This document shows, piece by piece, positions 1 to 7,112 of a DNA stretch of 64,000 nt (positions are counted from its first letter, which is position 1; each line of letters opens with the position of its first letter). Below the pieces are notes generated by a model. The model searched no databases. It had not been told where the DNA came from and was given only the letters and a program-made list of their open reading frames with translations. A program made the position numbers and the translations under genes. Source of the stretch: Lachnospiraceae bacterium (lineage in GTDB: Bacteria > Bacillota > Clostridia > Lachnospirales > Lachnospiraceae); the NCBI GenBank assembly GCA_016290615.1, contig JAEEUS010000001.1:62001-126000 (forward strand). The letters are read 5' to 3'.

Positions 1-1
1 G

Positions 2-397
2 AAAGCTCAGAAGAAGCAGGCTGAGCAGAAAGAGGCTATCGACGCAGCAAAACAGTCCGTATCGATGTTAATAATCGACAAGAAACGCATGAAATTAAAG
101 GATGCAGGCTTCCCTCAATATGTCGTTGATCAGACACCCAAGATCATGCGTAATTCAAAGGTACCAGTTGTTAAGGCAAAGATCGGACCTCAGATAATGA
201 CTCTGATCTGTGACGAGAACATATTTGAGGATGTTCCCGTTAAAAAGGAAGTAAAGGCCAGCGTAAGCGGCATGTACATCACGGAAGTCAAGGGACTTCA
301 CGGAAAGCCGATCGTTCGTGAGCAGAAAAAGAAGAGCCGCTTTAAGAGAGCTCTCGAGGCTGCACAGGAAAAGGCCGGAGCAAAGCCAATAAAGTAG
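2..397 (+). CDS. 3' end of an unknown conserved protein (5' truncated by window edge)
   Basis: The reading frame is open from the first bases of the window to TAA at 395-397, so the gene begins upstream; the ATG at 65 is probably internal. The visible part starts with a charged, Lys/Gln/Glu-rich helix (possible coiled coil) and continues into a compact basic domain with the stretch KVPVVKAKIGPQIMTLICDE and a very basic C-terminus (KKKSRFKRALEAAQEK). No catalytic motif is recognisable and I cannot assign a family. The gene ends at a strong stem-loop (400-432) shared with the convergent DUF1934 gene. Coding frame is secure; function is unknown. Confidence 0.7.
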   Translation, partial: KAQKKQAEQKEAIDAAKQSVSMLIIDKKRMKLKDAGFPQYVVDQTPKIMRNSKVPVVKAKIGPQIMTLICDENIFEDVPVKKEVKASVSGMYITEVKGLHGKPIVREQKKKSRFKRALEAAQEKAGAKPIK

Positions 398-399
398 AT

Positions 400-432
400 A
401 AGAAAAGGAATCGTATCACGATTCCTTTTCTT
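400..432. terminator. bidirectional rho-independent terminator
   Basis: Perfect 15-bp stem: left arm AAGAAAAGGAATCGT (400-414), loop ATC, right arm 418-432, followed by TT. The 3' arm is T-rich in both orientations, so it can end both the plus gene at 397 and the minus gene whose stop codon (416-418) lies inside the loop region. Confidence 0.85.
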
Positions 433-844
433 TTATCCTTATATTTATATGACAGTCCGCCATATATTCATAGTTCATGTCTAAAACGTAATCTATATCG
501 AGACTTATCGCATGATCGGTCTCGACACATGAAATGTTCTTTGTCCTGAATCCAAGCGTGAAGCCGCCAAACTGTGTATCATAGTTGGTCAGCTTTTTTG
601 CGCCCATCTTAAAGGGCATCTCAACATTGACAGCACCCCTCTTGGTAACAACGACTTCGTTAAAACCGATCTTTATGAGACATTTGGTCGTTTCGTCCGT
701 CCCCTCGGTATTCTCGTTATACATCACATAACGCTTTCCGTCACGTTCAAAAAATCGCCCCTCGTGTTCGCTTGTGATACTTTCTCTCTCAGAGTCCTTG
801 CCTATCTGCAGACCCTTTATCGAGATGATGACTTCTTCTTTCAT
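416..844 (-). CDS. DUF1934 / YwiB-like beta-barrel protein
   Basis: 142 residues, the usual length for the DUF1934 (Bacillus YwiB) family of small calycin-like beta-barrels of unknown function. Typical features are the alternating strand pattern, a central NYDTQFGGFTLGFRT segment and a C-terminal run of strands (LDIDYVLDMNYEYMADCHINIRIK). No signal peptide or membrane segment, so probably cytoplasmic. It is the last gene of ispE-gntR-DUF1934: its ATG is one base beyond the gntR stop codon, so translation is likely coupled. The stop lies within the terminator at 400-432. Family assignment is from memory of the fold pattern; the function is not known. Confidence 0.75.
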   Translation of the reverse strand: MKEEVIISIKGLQIGKDSERESITSEHEGRFFERDGKRYVMYNENTEGTDETTKCLIKIGFNEVVVTKRGAVNVEMPFKMGAKKLTNYDTQFGGFTLGFRTKNISCVETDHAISLDIDYVLDMNYEYMADCHINIRIKEKES

Positions 845-845
845 A

Positions 846-1517
846 TCAGTTACCCTTTTCGGACCTGATCTGATTTATGATCGAAGCCTCCTGGTTCTTG
901 ATATGGACAGAAATCTGCTTTGTCGCATCCTCTATATCGCCCTTTATTATGGCATCATAGATCTGCCTGTGTTCCAAAACAAGCTTTTCATGTCCGGACT
1001 TGTCCTTGATATATTCGAATCTGTAGCGGTACATCTGCTCGGCAAGATTGTTTACCATCTGACCAAGTCTCATATTTCCGGTGGAATCAAATATCGCATC
1101 ATGAAATGCCACATCCGCACGTGCTATCAGTGATGCATCATCAGTTCCCGCAAGCTGTTCGAACTCAAGCATCTTTTCTTTCAGCATCTCTTTCTGGTCA
1201 TAGCTTATTCTCTTGCAGGCAAGCTCAACCGCAAGCTTTTCAAGCGCCAGTCTTACCTCTAAAACATCGGTCAGGCTCTTTTCGGTGATGCTTGCAACCT
1301 GTGCACCCTTTCTGGGAACCATGATTACAAGTCCTTCAAGCTCCAGCTGTCTTATGGCTTCTCTTATTGGTGTTCTCGATACTCCAAGCTTATTTGCCAG
1401 ATGTATCTCCATAAGTCTCTCTCCGGGTTTTAATTCACCCGTGAGTATTGCCTGTCTTAATGTCTTAAACACCACGTCTCTTAGTGGTAAAAAAGCATCC
1501 TGCATATAATTTTCCAT
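846..1517 (-). CDS. GntR-family transcriptional regulator, FadR/FCD subfamily
   Basis: 223 residues with an N-terminal winged helix-turn-helix (recognition region VSRTPIREAIRQLELEGLV, residues 46-64) and a C-terminal all-helical FCD ligand domain. FCD-type metal/ligand candidates are the Asp and His in ADVAFHD, the His in EHRQIYDAI and the His in HIKNQ. The ATG at 1517 follows an AAAGGAAG ribosome site. It sits 27 nt behind ispE and one base ahead of the DUF1934 gene. FCD regulators usually sense small carboxylic acids and are often autoregulatory; the palindrome at 2444-2467 in the operon promoter has the FadR-type core T-N-GT-NN-AC-N-A, suggesting autoregulation. The ligand cannot be read from sequence. 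Confidence 0.9.
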   Translation of the reverse strand: MENYMQDAFLPLRDVVFKTLRQAILTGELKPGERLMEIHLANKLGVSRTPIREAIRQLELEGLVIMVPRKGAQVASITEKSLTDVLEVRLALEKLAVELACKRISYDQKEMLKEKMLEFEQLAGTDDASLIARADVAFHDAIFDSTGNMRLGQMVNNLAEQMYRYRFEYIKDKSGHEKLVLEHRQIYDAIIKGDIEDATKQISVHIKNQEASIINQIRSEKGN

Positions 1518-1544
1518 ATGCCGCTTCCTTTCATGAAAATCTCA

Positions 1545-2417
1545 TTATTCTATGATACAGGTCTTATCTGAGAACGAAGTTACGCATCCGAATGCGACCT
1601 CGCCGGTATCTAACACTGCCCTGCATGCCTTATTGGCCTTTTCCTCATCATCAAACAGGGCAAATACGGTAGGTCCGCTGCCGCTCATGAGCGAATTGAG
1701 GGCTCCCATGCTTTTAAGCTTTTCCTTTAGCATCGCTATTACCGGATATTTCTTCTCAGTTACATTTTCCAGGATATTTTCCATGCACGAGGATATCTTT
1801 AAAAGATCTCCTTCATCTATGCCTTTTAACATCGTGTCTATGTCCGGATGATCTTTGATAGTATCTACATGAAGGTTTTCATATACATACTTGGTTGAGA
1901 CACTTATATGCGGTTTTGCAACCACAACAAAGCACTGCGGTGCATCCTTTAGCTTTGTGAGCTTCTCGCCTATTCCTTCAGAAAGCTGTGTGCCTCCCTC
2001 TATGCAGTAAGGTACATCCGCTCCGATCCTTACTCCGATCTCCTTTAGCTTTTTATTGTCAAAGTTAAGATCAAACATTCTGTTTAATGCCACAAGAGTT
2101 GCTGCAGCATCCGTGCTTCCGCCTGCCATTCCTGCCGCTATCGGGATATTCTTTACAAGCCTTATATCAAGTCCCCTGTTAATCTTGCCCTCATCCATGA
2201 TCAGTTTTGCAGCCTTGTATATAAGGTTGTTCTCATCACACTCAAGGGACTCGCTGTTGCAGCTTATCCTTATTTTTCCATCGTCTGTCTGCTCAATATA
2301 TAATTCATCACACAGCTTGAGAGTCTGCATGATCATTCTCACTTCATGATATCCGTCATCACGTCTTCTTATGACATCAAGTCCAAGGTTCACCTTGGAC
2401 ATCGCACTGATCTTCAA
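1545..2417 (-). CDS. ispE: 4-diphosphocytidyl-2-C-methyl-D-erythritol kinase (IspE)
   Basis: GHMP-superfamily kinase of the MEP isoprenoid pathway; it phosphorylates the 2-hydroxyl of CDP-methylerythritol using ATP. Seen: the N-terminal SKVNLGLDV with catalytic-type Lys, RRRDDGYHE, the glycine-rich ATP loop PIAAGMAGGSTDAAA (about residues 92-106) and a C-terminal LMSGSGPTVFALF motif. I choose the TTG at 2417 rather than the ATG at 2498: the TTG is preceded by AGGTGGTGA, gives the family-typical start MKISAMSKVNL and a 290-residue protein, whereas the upstream ATG lies upstream of the predicted transcription start and inside the promoter. First gene of the ispE-gntR-DUF1934 operon. Confidence 0.94.
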   Translation of the reverse strand: MKISAMSKVNLGLDVIRRRDDGYHEVRMIMQTLKLCDELYIEQTDDGKIRISCNSESLECDENNLIYKAAKLIMDEGKINRGLDIRLVKNIPIAAGMAGGSTDAAATLVALNRMFDLNFDNKKLKEIGVRIGADVPYCIEGGTQLSEGIGEKLTKLKDAPQCFVVVAKPHISVSTKYVYENLHVDTIKDHPDIDTMLKGIDEGDLLKISSCMENILENVTEKKYPVIAMLKEKLKSMGALNSLMSGSGPTVFALFDDEEKANKACRAVLDTGEVAFGCVTSFSDKTCIIE

Positions 2418-2443
2418 AAAATCACCACCTGTTTTGTACTGGA

Positions 2444-2467
2444 TTGTATATTGTGTACAATATACAA
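2444..2467. promoter_or_regulatory. 24-bp palindrome, candidate FadR/GntR operator
   Basis: Perfect inverted repeat: arm TTGTATATTGT (2444-2454), two-base centre GT, mirrored arm 2457-2467. The centre reads TTGTGTACAA, which fits the FadR-subfamily consensus T-N-GT-NN-AC-N-A exactly. It begins just downstream of the -10 box of the ispE promoter and covers the predicted transcription start, the usual place for a repressor. The operon encodes a FadR-type regulator, so autoregulation is the simplest reading. Confidence 0.65.
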
Positions 2468-2469
2468 AG

Positions 2470-2498
2470 ATTGTACTAAAAAAAATACAATAAATCAA
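2470..2498 (-). promoter_or_regulatory. sigma-A promoter of ispE-gntR-DUF1934
   Basis: On the minus strand: -35 TTGATT (2493-2498), 17-nt spacer, -10 TACAAT (2470-2475). The predicted start near 2462-2463 falls inside the palindrome at 2444-2467. Confidence 0.65.
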
Positions 2499-2508
2499 TG
2501 ATTCTGAT

Positions 2509-2536
2509 TAAAGAAATAATAAAGATATTCCGATAT
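2509..2536 (+). promoter_or_regulatory. candidate sigma-28 (SigD/FliA) promoter
   Basis: TAAA (2509-2512), 16-nt spacer, TCCGATAT (2529-2536). This matches the flagellar sigma-28 consensus TAAA-N14-16-GCCGATAT in all four -35 bases and seven of eight -10 bases. The expected start near 2543 leaves a short leader carrying the AAGGAGGTG ribosome site of the gene at 2560. No sigma-A promoter is obvious in this gap on the plus strand. Confidence 0.55.
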
Positions 2537-2559
2537 AACGATTACAAGGAGGTGTCGAT

Positions 2560-3168
2560 ATGAATGTGAACGGAGTTACAAGCGGTGTTTCTGCGTATAG
2601 TAACTACACTTCTGCACCCAAGACTGATGCTGCAGCACCCGCAGAGGAAACAAAGGCTTCTTCTGCTGAGCAGGGCGTTATCTACGAGCCCAGCAATCAG
2701 ACTGTAGAAGACAGTGCAAAGAAGACATATACGCCAAACACAGAACTTATCAACAAGCTCAAGGCAGACGCTGATGAGCGTACAAGCCAGTTAAGAAGTC
2801 TTGTTGAAAAGCTTATTACCGGTCAGGGAAATGCCATCGGTAACAGTGATGATATCTGGAGTTTCTTAAGAACAGGAAACTTTACCGTAGATGCCGAGAC
2901 AAAGGCTCAGGCGCAGAAGGATATCGCCGAAGACGGATACTGGGGTGTTGAACAGACCTCAAGCCGTATTCTTGATTTCGCAAAAGCCTTAAGTGGTGGA
3001 GATCCGAGCAAGATTGAAAAGCTCAGAGATGCCTTTAAGAAAGGCTTTGAACAGGCTACAAAGACATGGGGCGATACTCTTCCTGATATATCTCAGAGAA
3101 CATATGAAGCTACCATGAAGAAGTTTGATGACTGGGCAAACGAGGGAAAGATCCAGGATCAGACATGA
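2560..3168 (+). CDS. conserved hypothetical protein, possibly DUF5610-like, with sigma-28-type promoter
   Basis: 202 residues, soluble, no signal peptide. The first 60 residues are low-complexity and rich in Ser/Thr/Ala/Asn (MNVNGVTSGVSAYSNY), like the disordered N-termini of many flagellar and secreted proteins. A helical domain follows, with SSRILDFAKALSGGD and a terminal helix pair (LRDAFKKGFEQA, TYEATMKKFDDW). That pattern resembles what I remember of DUF5610 proteins, but this was not searched. The start at 2560 has a near-perfect AAGGAGGTG site. Monocistronic, between a sigma-28-like promoter and a strong terminator, which suggests a motility-class gene. Function unknown. Confidence 0.75.
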   Translation: MNVNGVTSGVSAYSNYTSAPKTDAAAPAEETKASSAEQGVIYEPSNQTVEDSAKKTYTPNTELINKLKADADERTSQLRSLVEKLITGQGNAIGNSDDIWSFLRTGNFTVDAETKAQAQKDIAEDGYWGVEQTSSRILDFAKALSGGDPSKIEKLRDAFKKGFEQATKTWGDTLPDISQRTYEATMKKFDDWANEGKIQDQT

Positions 3169-3201
3169 TATTGACTATTTGCAAGATGGTTGATAAATAA
3201 T

Positions 3202-3236
3202 GAGCGGAGTTGTTTTTTACAACTCCGCTCTTTTTG
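3202..3236 (+). terminator. rho-independent terminator
   Basis: Perfect 12-bp stem GAGCGGAGTTGT (3202-3213), loop TTTTT, right arm 3219-3230, then TTTTTG. It ends the plus gene at 3168 and lies just beyond the pyrD stop on the other strand, where it lacks a good U-tract. Confidence 0.85.
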
Positions 3237-3240
3237 TTTC

Positions 3241-4146
3241 TTATTTAACGCATCCGATGATATCTTTTATGTCTTCAATCTTGTTCTTATCAAGGAATGC
3301 CTCTATTCCGTCGACAAGCTCCTGTGTAAGATATGGATTCACAAAGTTCATGGCACCCGCGGCAACAGCCGTGGCACCGGCCATGAGAAATTCGATCGCA
3401 TCCTCTCCGTTGGCTATGCCGCCCATTCCTATGATAGGAATCTTTACTGCCTGTGCACACTGATAAACCATTCTTACGGCTATGGGCTTTATTGCAGGGC
3501 CTGACATTCCGCCAGTCTTGTTTGCAAGAACAAAACTTCTTTTATTTATATCGATCTTCATTCCCGTTATCGTGTTGATAAGCGATATCGCATCCGCTCC
3601 GGCTGCCTCTGCAGCTCTTGCCATCTCGGTTATGTCCGTTACATTCGGACTCAGTTTCATGATGACAGGCTTTTTAGCTATCGATCTTATCTGTTTTGTT
3701 ATATCAAATACGGAATCAGCTTTCTGACCGAATGCTATGGCGCCTTCCTTTACATTGGGACATGAAATATTGATCTCCATCATGTCGATATCGGTATCGT
3801 TTAGTCTCTCAACAACTTCAAGGTAGTCCGAAACCGATTTTCCGCAGACATTTACAATAACATTGGTATCAAATCTTTTAAGGAATTCAAGATCCCTCTC
3901 TATAAATACATCTATGCCGGGATTCTGAAGTCCTATGGCATTTAGCATGCCACCGTATACTTCCGCTACTCTCGGTGTGGGATTTCCGGGCCAGGGAATA
4001 TTTGCAACTCCCTTTGTCACAACACCGCCGAGCCTGTTAAGATCAACAAACTCCGAATATTCCATTCCTGAACCGAACGTTCCCGATGCGGTAACAACAG
4101 GATTCTTAAATTCAACTCCGGCTATATTTATCTTTGTATTTGCCAT
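3241..4146 (-). CDS. pyrD: dihydroorotate dehydrogenase B, catalytic subunit
   Basis: 301 residues, class 1B PyrD: an FMN TIM-barrel that oxidises dihydroorotate to orotate in pyrimidine synthesis and passes electrons to NAD through PyrK. Seen: the ASGTFG FMN segment near residue 20, the active-site Cys129 in NISCPNVKEG (class 1 uses Cys where class 2 uses Ser), and the late FMN-phosphate segment IIGMGGIANGEDAIEFLMAGA. Its ATG overlaps the pyrK stop by one base (TAATG), so the two subunits are translationally coupled. Last gene of pyrC-pyrK-pyrD. Confidence 0.96.
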   Translation of the reverse strand: MANTKINIAGVEFKNPVVTASGTFGSGMEYSEFVDLNRLGGVVTKGVANIPWPGNPTPRVAEVYGGMLNAIGLQNPGIDVFIERDLEFLKRFDTNVIVNVCGKSVSDYLEVVERLNDTDIDMMEINISCPNVKEGAIAFGQKADSVFDITKQIRSIAKKPVIMKLSPNVTDITEMARAAEAAGADAISLINTITGMKIDINKRSFVLANKTGGMSGPAIKPIAVRMVYQCAQAVKIPIIGMGGIANGEDAIEFLMAGATAVAAGAMNFVNPYLTQELVDGIEAFLDKNKIEDIKDIIGCVK

Positions 4147-4946
4147 TATATGATCACCTCCCTGCTGTCAAACACGGGTCCGTCAGTGCAGATCCTTGCA
4201 TTGTTAACATGACTGTGACTGTCCTTTTTGCTAGTCGTGCATACGCAACCCAGACACGCTCCGACACCGCATGCCATTCTCTCTTCAAGCGAGATAAATG
4301 CAGGTATCTGCCTGGGTTCAGCCCAGTTCTTTATGCCTCTTAACATAGGCATCGGACCGCACGCGTATATTATATCAGGATTTAATTTATTTTCATTTAA
4401 TGCATCGATAACATTTCCCTTTGTACCTATGCTTCCGTCTTCCGTTGCAACAAGTACTTTCGCGTATTGCTGCAGTTCTTCAAGCAGGAACGTCTGTGCA
4501 TCTCTGTATCCGATCACGCATATGACTTCCTTTGCAATAGGCTTATTGACGCCTCCGTTTCCACTTAAGACTTTGGCAAGCTCAAGTATCGGAGGGACTC
4601 CAATTCCGCCGCCCATAAGGACTGCACATTTATCTTCTGCCTCTTCACAGGGAAATCCGTTTCCCAAAACTCCTAAAAGAGAGACTCTCCTTCCGGCCTG
4701 CAGATGTGAAAACTCTCTGGTGCCCTTACCAGCTATCCTGTATACCAGCCTTAGTGCGCTTTTATCCTTATTTACTTCACATATGCTGATTGGTCTTGGA
4801 AGCAGAGCTGATCTGTCATTGGTAAAGATCCCTACAAACTGCCCCGGTTTTGCATCTTTTGCAAGTTCGGTCTCTATCCACAGGCTGAAAATATCCACGG
4901 ATATCTCTTCGCTGCGAGTAACGAATCCCACTGTTTTTTTCTTCAT
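4146..4946 (-). CDS. pyrK: dihydroorotate dehydrogenase B, electron-transfer subunit
   Basis: 266 residues. PyrK carries FAD and a [2Fe-2S] cluster and transfers electrons from PyrD-bound FMN to NAD. Seen: the FAD-binding RPISICEV motif (51-58), the nucleotide-binding stretch MGGGIGVPPILELAK (111-125) and a C-terminal cluster-binding set Cys226, Cys231, Cys234 and Cys253. Length and domain order match the family. It overlaps pyrD by one base. Upstream is an 87-nt gap from pyrC without a recognisable terminator. Confidence 0.95.
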   Translation of the reverse strand: MKKKTVGFVTRSEEISVDIFSLWIETELAKDAKPGQFVGIFTNDRSALLPRPISICEVNKDKSALRLVYRIAGKGTREFSHLQAGRRVSLLGVLGNGFPCEEAEDKCAVLMGGGIGVPPILELAKVLSGNGGVNKPIAKEVICVIGYRDAQTFLLEELQQYAKVLVATEDGSIGTKGNVIDALNENKLNPDIIYACGPMPMLRGIKNWAEPRQIPAFISLEERMACGVGACLGCVCTTSKKDSHSHVNNARICTDGPVFDSREVII

Positions 4947-4985
4947 TTAAATATCTCCTGTTATTCTATATGTTGTAAAAGGACT

Positions 4986-5033
4986 ACAATATATTGTGTA
5001 TCACTTATCTATAATTGCAAGATGTTGCATCTT
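4986..5033. repeat. pyrC-pyrK intergenic with two small palindromes
   Basis: The 87-nt gap holds ACAATATATTGT (4986-4997, perfect 12-bp palindrome) and AAGATG-TTG-CATCTT (5019-5033), which abuts the pyrC stop codon. The second could form a weak hairpin in the minus transcript but has no U-tract. I see no leader resembling a PyrR-binding attenuator. Confidence 0.35.
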
Positions 5034-6311
5034 TTAATCTCTGTAAACGATCTTTCCCGAACAAATGGTTAGTGCAATTCTTCCATTGAATTTTTTGCCT
5101 AAAAACGGGCTGTTTTTTGATTTTGACATCGTTTCTGTGTATACTTTTGCATTTTTTTCGTCAAAAACAACAACATCCGCTATTGCATTTTTTGCAAGTT
5201 TTCCTGCATTAATTCCATACAATCTTGCAGGATTTGTGCTCATCTTGCAAAAAACTTTCAACCAGGATAATTGGTTTTCCCTGACCAAAACATCATAAAC
5301 CACTGGCAAAGAGGTCTCCAGACCCAGGATTCCGCTCGGTGCAGCAGTGATCTCTCTGTTTTTCTCCTCAGCCGAGTGCGGAGCGTGGTCCGTAGCAATA
5401 AAATCTATCGTATCATCCTTTATCGCTTCTATTATAGCCTGTCTGTCAGCCTCAGTTCTAAGAGGCGGATTCATTTTTGCACCCGTTCCGTATTCTATAG
5501 TCGCTTCTTCGGTAAGTGCTATATGATGCGGAGTCGCTTCTGCAAATATATTCTGACTGCCTTTGCAGTTTTTCTTCGCTTCTCTTATCAGATCAAGGGT
5601 TTCTTTTGCCGATATGTGCTGAATGTTTATCCTTGCCCCTGTTTCAAGTGCAAGCTTTAAGTCTCTTTCGACCATTTTGATCTCGGCTTTTCTGTCGCTT
5701 CCCCCGATTCCAAAATGTTCGGATGCCTTTCCGTGGTTGACACCGTTGTTTTCTATATACTCTGGATCCTCCTCATGAAAACTTAAGACAGTATCATATT
5801 TTGCAGCTTCCTTCATCGCCTGCTTTACTATCTTTTCATCTAGAAGCGGTATGCCGTCATCTGTAAAGCCTACGGCACCATTTTTTAAAAATTCATCAAA
5901 ATCAAGCAGTTCCTTTCCCTGCATGCCTTTTGTGATATTTGCACATGTATAGATATGAACAGGCTGATCCTTGGCTTTTTGCTTTATATATTCAAGAGTT
6001 TCGATGCTGTCAACGCACGGCTTTGTATTTGCCATGAGTATTACGGAAGTGACGCCTCCCGCAGCCGCACATCTTGCTCCCGATTCTATATCTTCCTTAT
6101 AAGTAAATCCCGGATCTCTGAAATGCACATGTATATCGACAAGCCCCGGTCCTATGACGCATCCGCTGCAGTCGATGACCTGCACATTGCTTTCATCTAT
6201 GTCGATCTTTTCAGCAATATCGACTATCCTGTCTTTGTCAATGAGCAGATCTCCTGTCATATCAAGATTGGAATCCGGATCTATTATCCGTCCGTTTTTT
6301 AGTAGTATCAT
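5034..6311 (-). CDS. pyrC: dihydroorotase, class I
   Basis: 425 residues, amidohydrolase fold; cyclises N-carbamoyl-aspartate to dihydroorotate. Seen: the metal-binding DIHVHFRDPG (His61, His63), a later HEED and QHIS pair of metal-ligand His regions, ATPHH, and ATDHAPHS with the catalytic Asp. Length fits class I bacterial PyrC. First of three pyr genes (C-K-D) on this strand. The promoter must lie in or near the 60-bp gap shared with the divergent plsC, but no convincing pyrC -35/-10 pair was found there. Confidence 0.96.
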   Translation of the reverse strand: MILLKNGRIIDPDSNLDMTGDLLIDKDRIVDIAEKIDIDESNVQVIDCSGCVIGPGLVDIHVHFRDPGFTYKEDIESGARCAAAGGVTSVILMANTKPCVDSIETLEYIKQKAKDQPVHIYTCANITKGMQGKELLDFDEFLKNGAVGFTDDGIPLLDEKIVKQAMKEAAKYDTVLSFHEEDPEYIENNGVNHGKASEHFGIGGSDRKAEIKMVERDLKLALETGARINIQHISAKETLDLIREAKKNCKGSQNIFAEATPHHIALTEEATIEYGTGAKMNPPLRTEADRQAIIEAIKDDTIDFIATDHAPHSAEEKNREITAAPSGILGLETSLPVVYDVLVRENQLSWLKVFCKMSTNPARLYGINAGKLAKNAIADVVVFDEKNAKVYTETMSKSKNSPFLGKKFNGRIALTICSGKIVYRD

Positions 6312-6312
6312 A

Positions 6313-6341
6313 TTGTTTCACCTTACCACTTGCGATATAAT
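6313..6341 (+). promoter_or_regulatory. sigma-A promoter of plsC
   Basis: -35 TTGTTT (6313-6318), 17-nt spacer, -10 TATAAT (6336-6341). Predicted start near 6348, downstream of the ATG at 6330, which supports the later plsC start. Confidence 0.6.
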
Positions 6342-6377
6342 GTCTATGTTAATCAGACTATACTTTGGGAGTTTATG

Positions 6378-7112
6378 ATGTTTCGAATAATTATATTGCT
6401 AATCGTGGTCTTTCTGTTTCTTACTTTTTCGTTTCCTATTCTTATATATGAAGCGATTCTTGGAAAGATCGATCCCGCCAAAAGAGATAAAAGCGCCCTC
6501 GCCTGGGCTAAATGGGCTTTCGGCGTAGTCATTTTCCTCTCAGGAACAAAGATCACCGTCAAGGGTATTGAAAATATCCCCACAGACAGAAGTGTTCTTT
6601 ACATAGCAAATCATCAGAGCTATTTTGACATAATAATCAATTATCTGTATGTTCCGAGACCTACAGGCTTCATATCCAAGAATGAAGTTGAAAAGGTTCC
6701 TTCATTAAGAGTATGGATGCGCTATCTCAGATGCCTGTTCATGGACAGAAAGGACATCAAACAGAGTCTGGGAATCATCCTGAAAGCGATTGATTATGTA
6801 AAAGAAGGGATCAGCATCTTCATTTTCCCTGAAGGCACCAGAGCAAAGAACGAAGACGAGATTCTTCCGTTCAAAGCCGGAAGCTTCAAGATCGCCACAA
6901 AGAGCGGATGCGAGATCGTTCCAGTCTCTATCAATAATTCGGCTGCAGTATTTGAAAAGCAGTTTCCGAAGGTGAAAAAGGCTCACGTAGTACTCGAATA
7001 CGGAAAGCCGATTCCCACAAAGGATCTTGACAAGGAGCAGATCAAAGCCCTTCCCGAGCTCGTGCGTTCACAGATAATAGAAATGCACACGAATAACAAG
7101 GCTATTGTCTGA
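6378..7112 (+). CDS. plsC: 1-acyl-sn-glycerol-3-phosphate acyltransferase
   Basis: 244 residues from the chosen start. Makes phosphatidic acid by acylating lysophosphatidic acid at the membrane. Seen: an N-terminal hydrophobic anchor (IIILLIVVFLFLTFSFPILI), the acyltransferase block NHQSYFD (His79, Asp84 of the HX4D motif) and FPEGTR (149-154). The longest frame opens at 6330, but the -10 box ends at 6341, so that ATG would not be transcribed; GGGAG at 6367-6371 serves the ATGs at 6375/6378. It converges with murF and overlaps its 3' end by 11 bp, with no terminator between them. Confidence 0.9.
   Translation: MFRIIILLIVVFLFLTFSFPILIYEAILGKIDPAKRDKSALAWAKWAFGVVIFLSGTKITVKGIENIPTDRSVLYIANHQSYFDIIINYLYVPRPTGFISKNEVEKVPSLRVWMRYLRCLFMDRKDIKQSLGIILKAIDYVKEGISIFIFPEGTRAKNEDEILPFKAGSFKIATKSGCEIVPVSINNSAAVFEKQFPKVKKAHVVLEYGKPIPTKDLDKEQIKALPELVRSQIIEMHTNNKAIV

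Noticed and set aside
4228-4950. 240-residue plus-strand reading frame antisense to pyrK
   Set aside because: It mirrors a well-supported pyrK gene, has no ribosome site and no recognisable domain.
5019-5033. Terminator between pyrC and pyrK
   Set aside because: The 6-bp stem is too short and is not followed by U residues on the minus strand.
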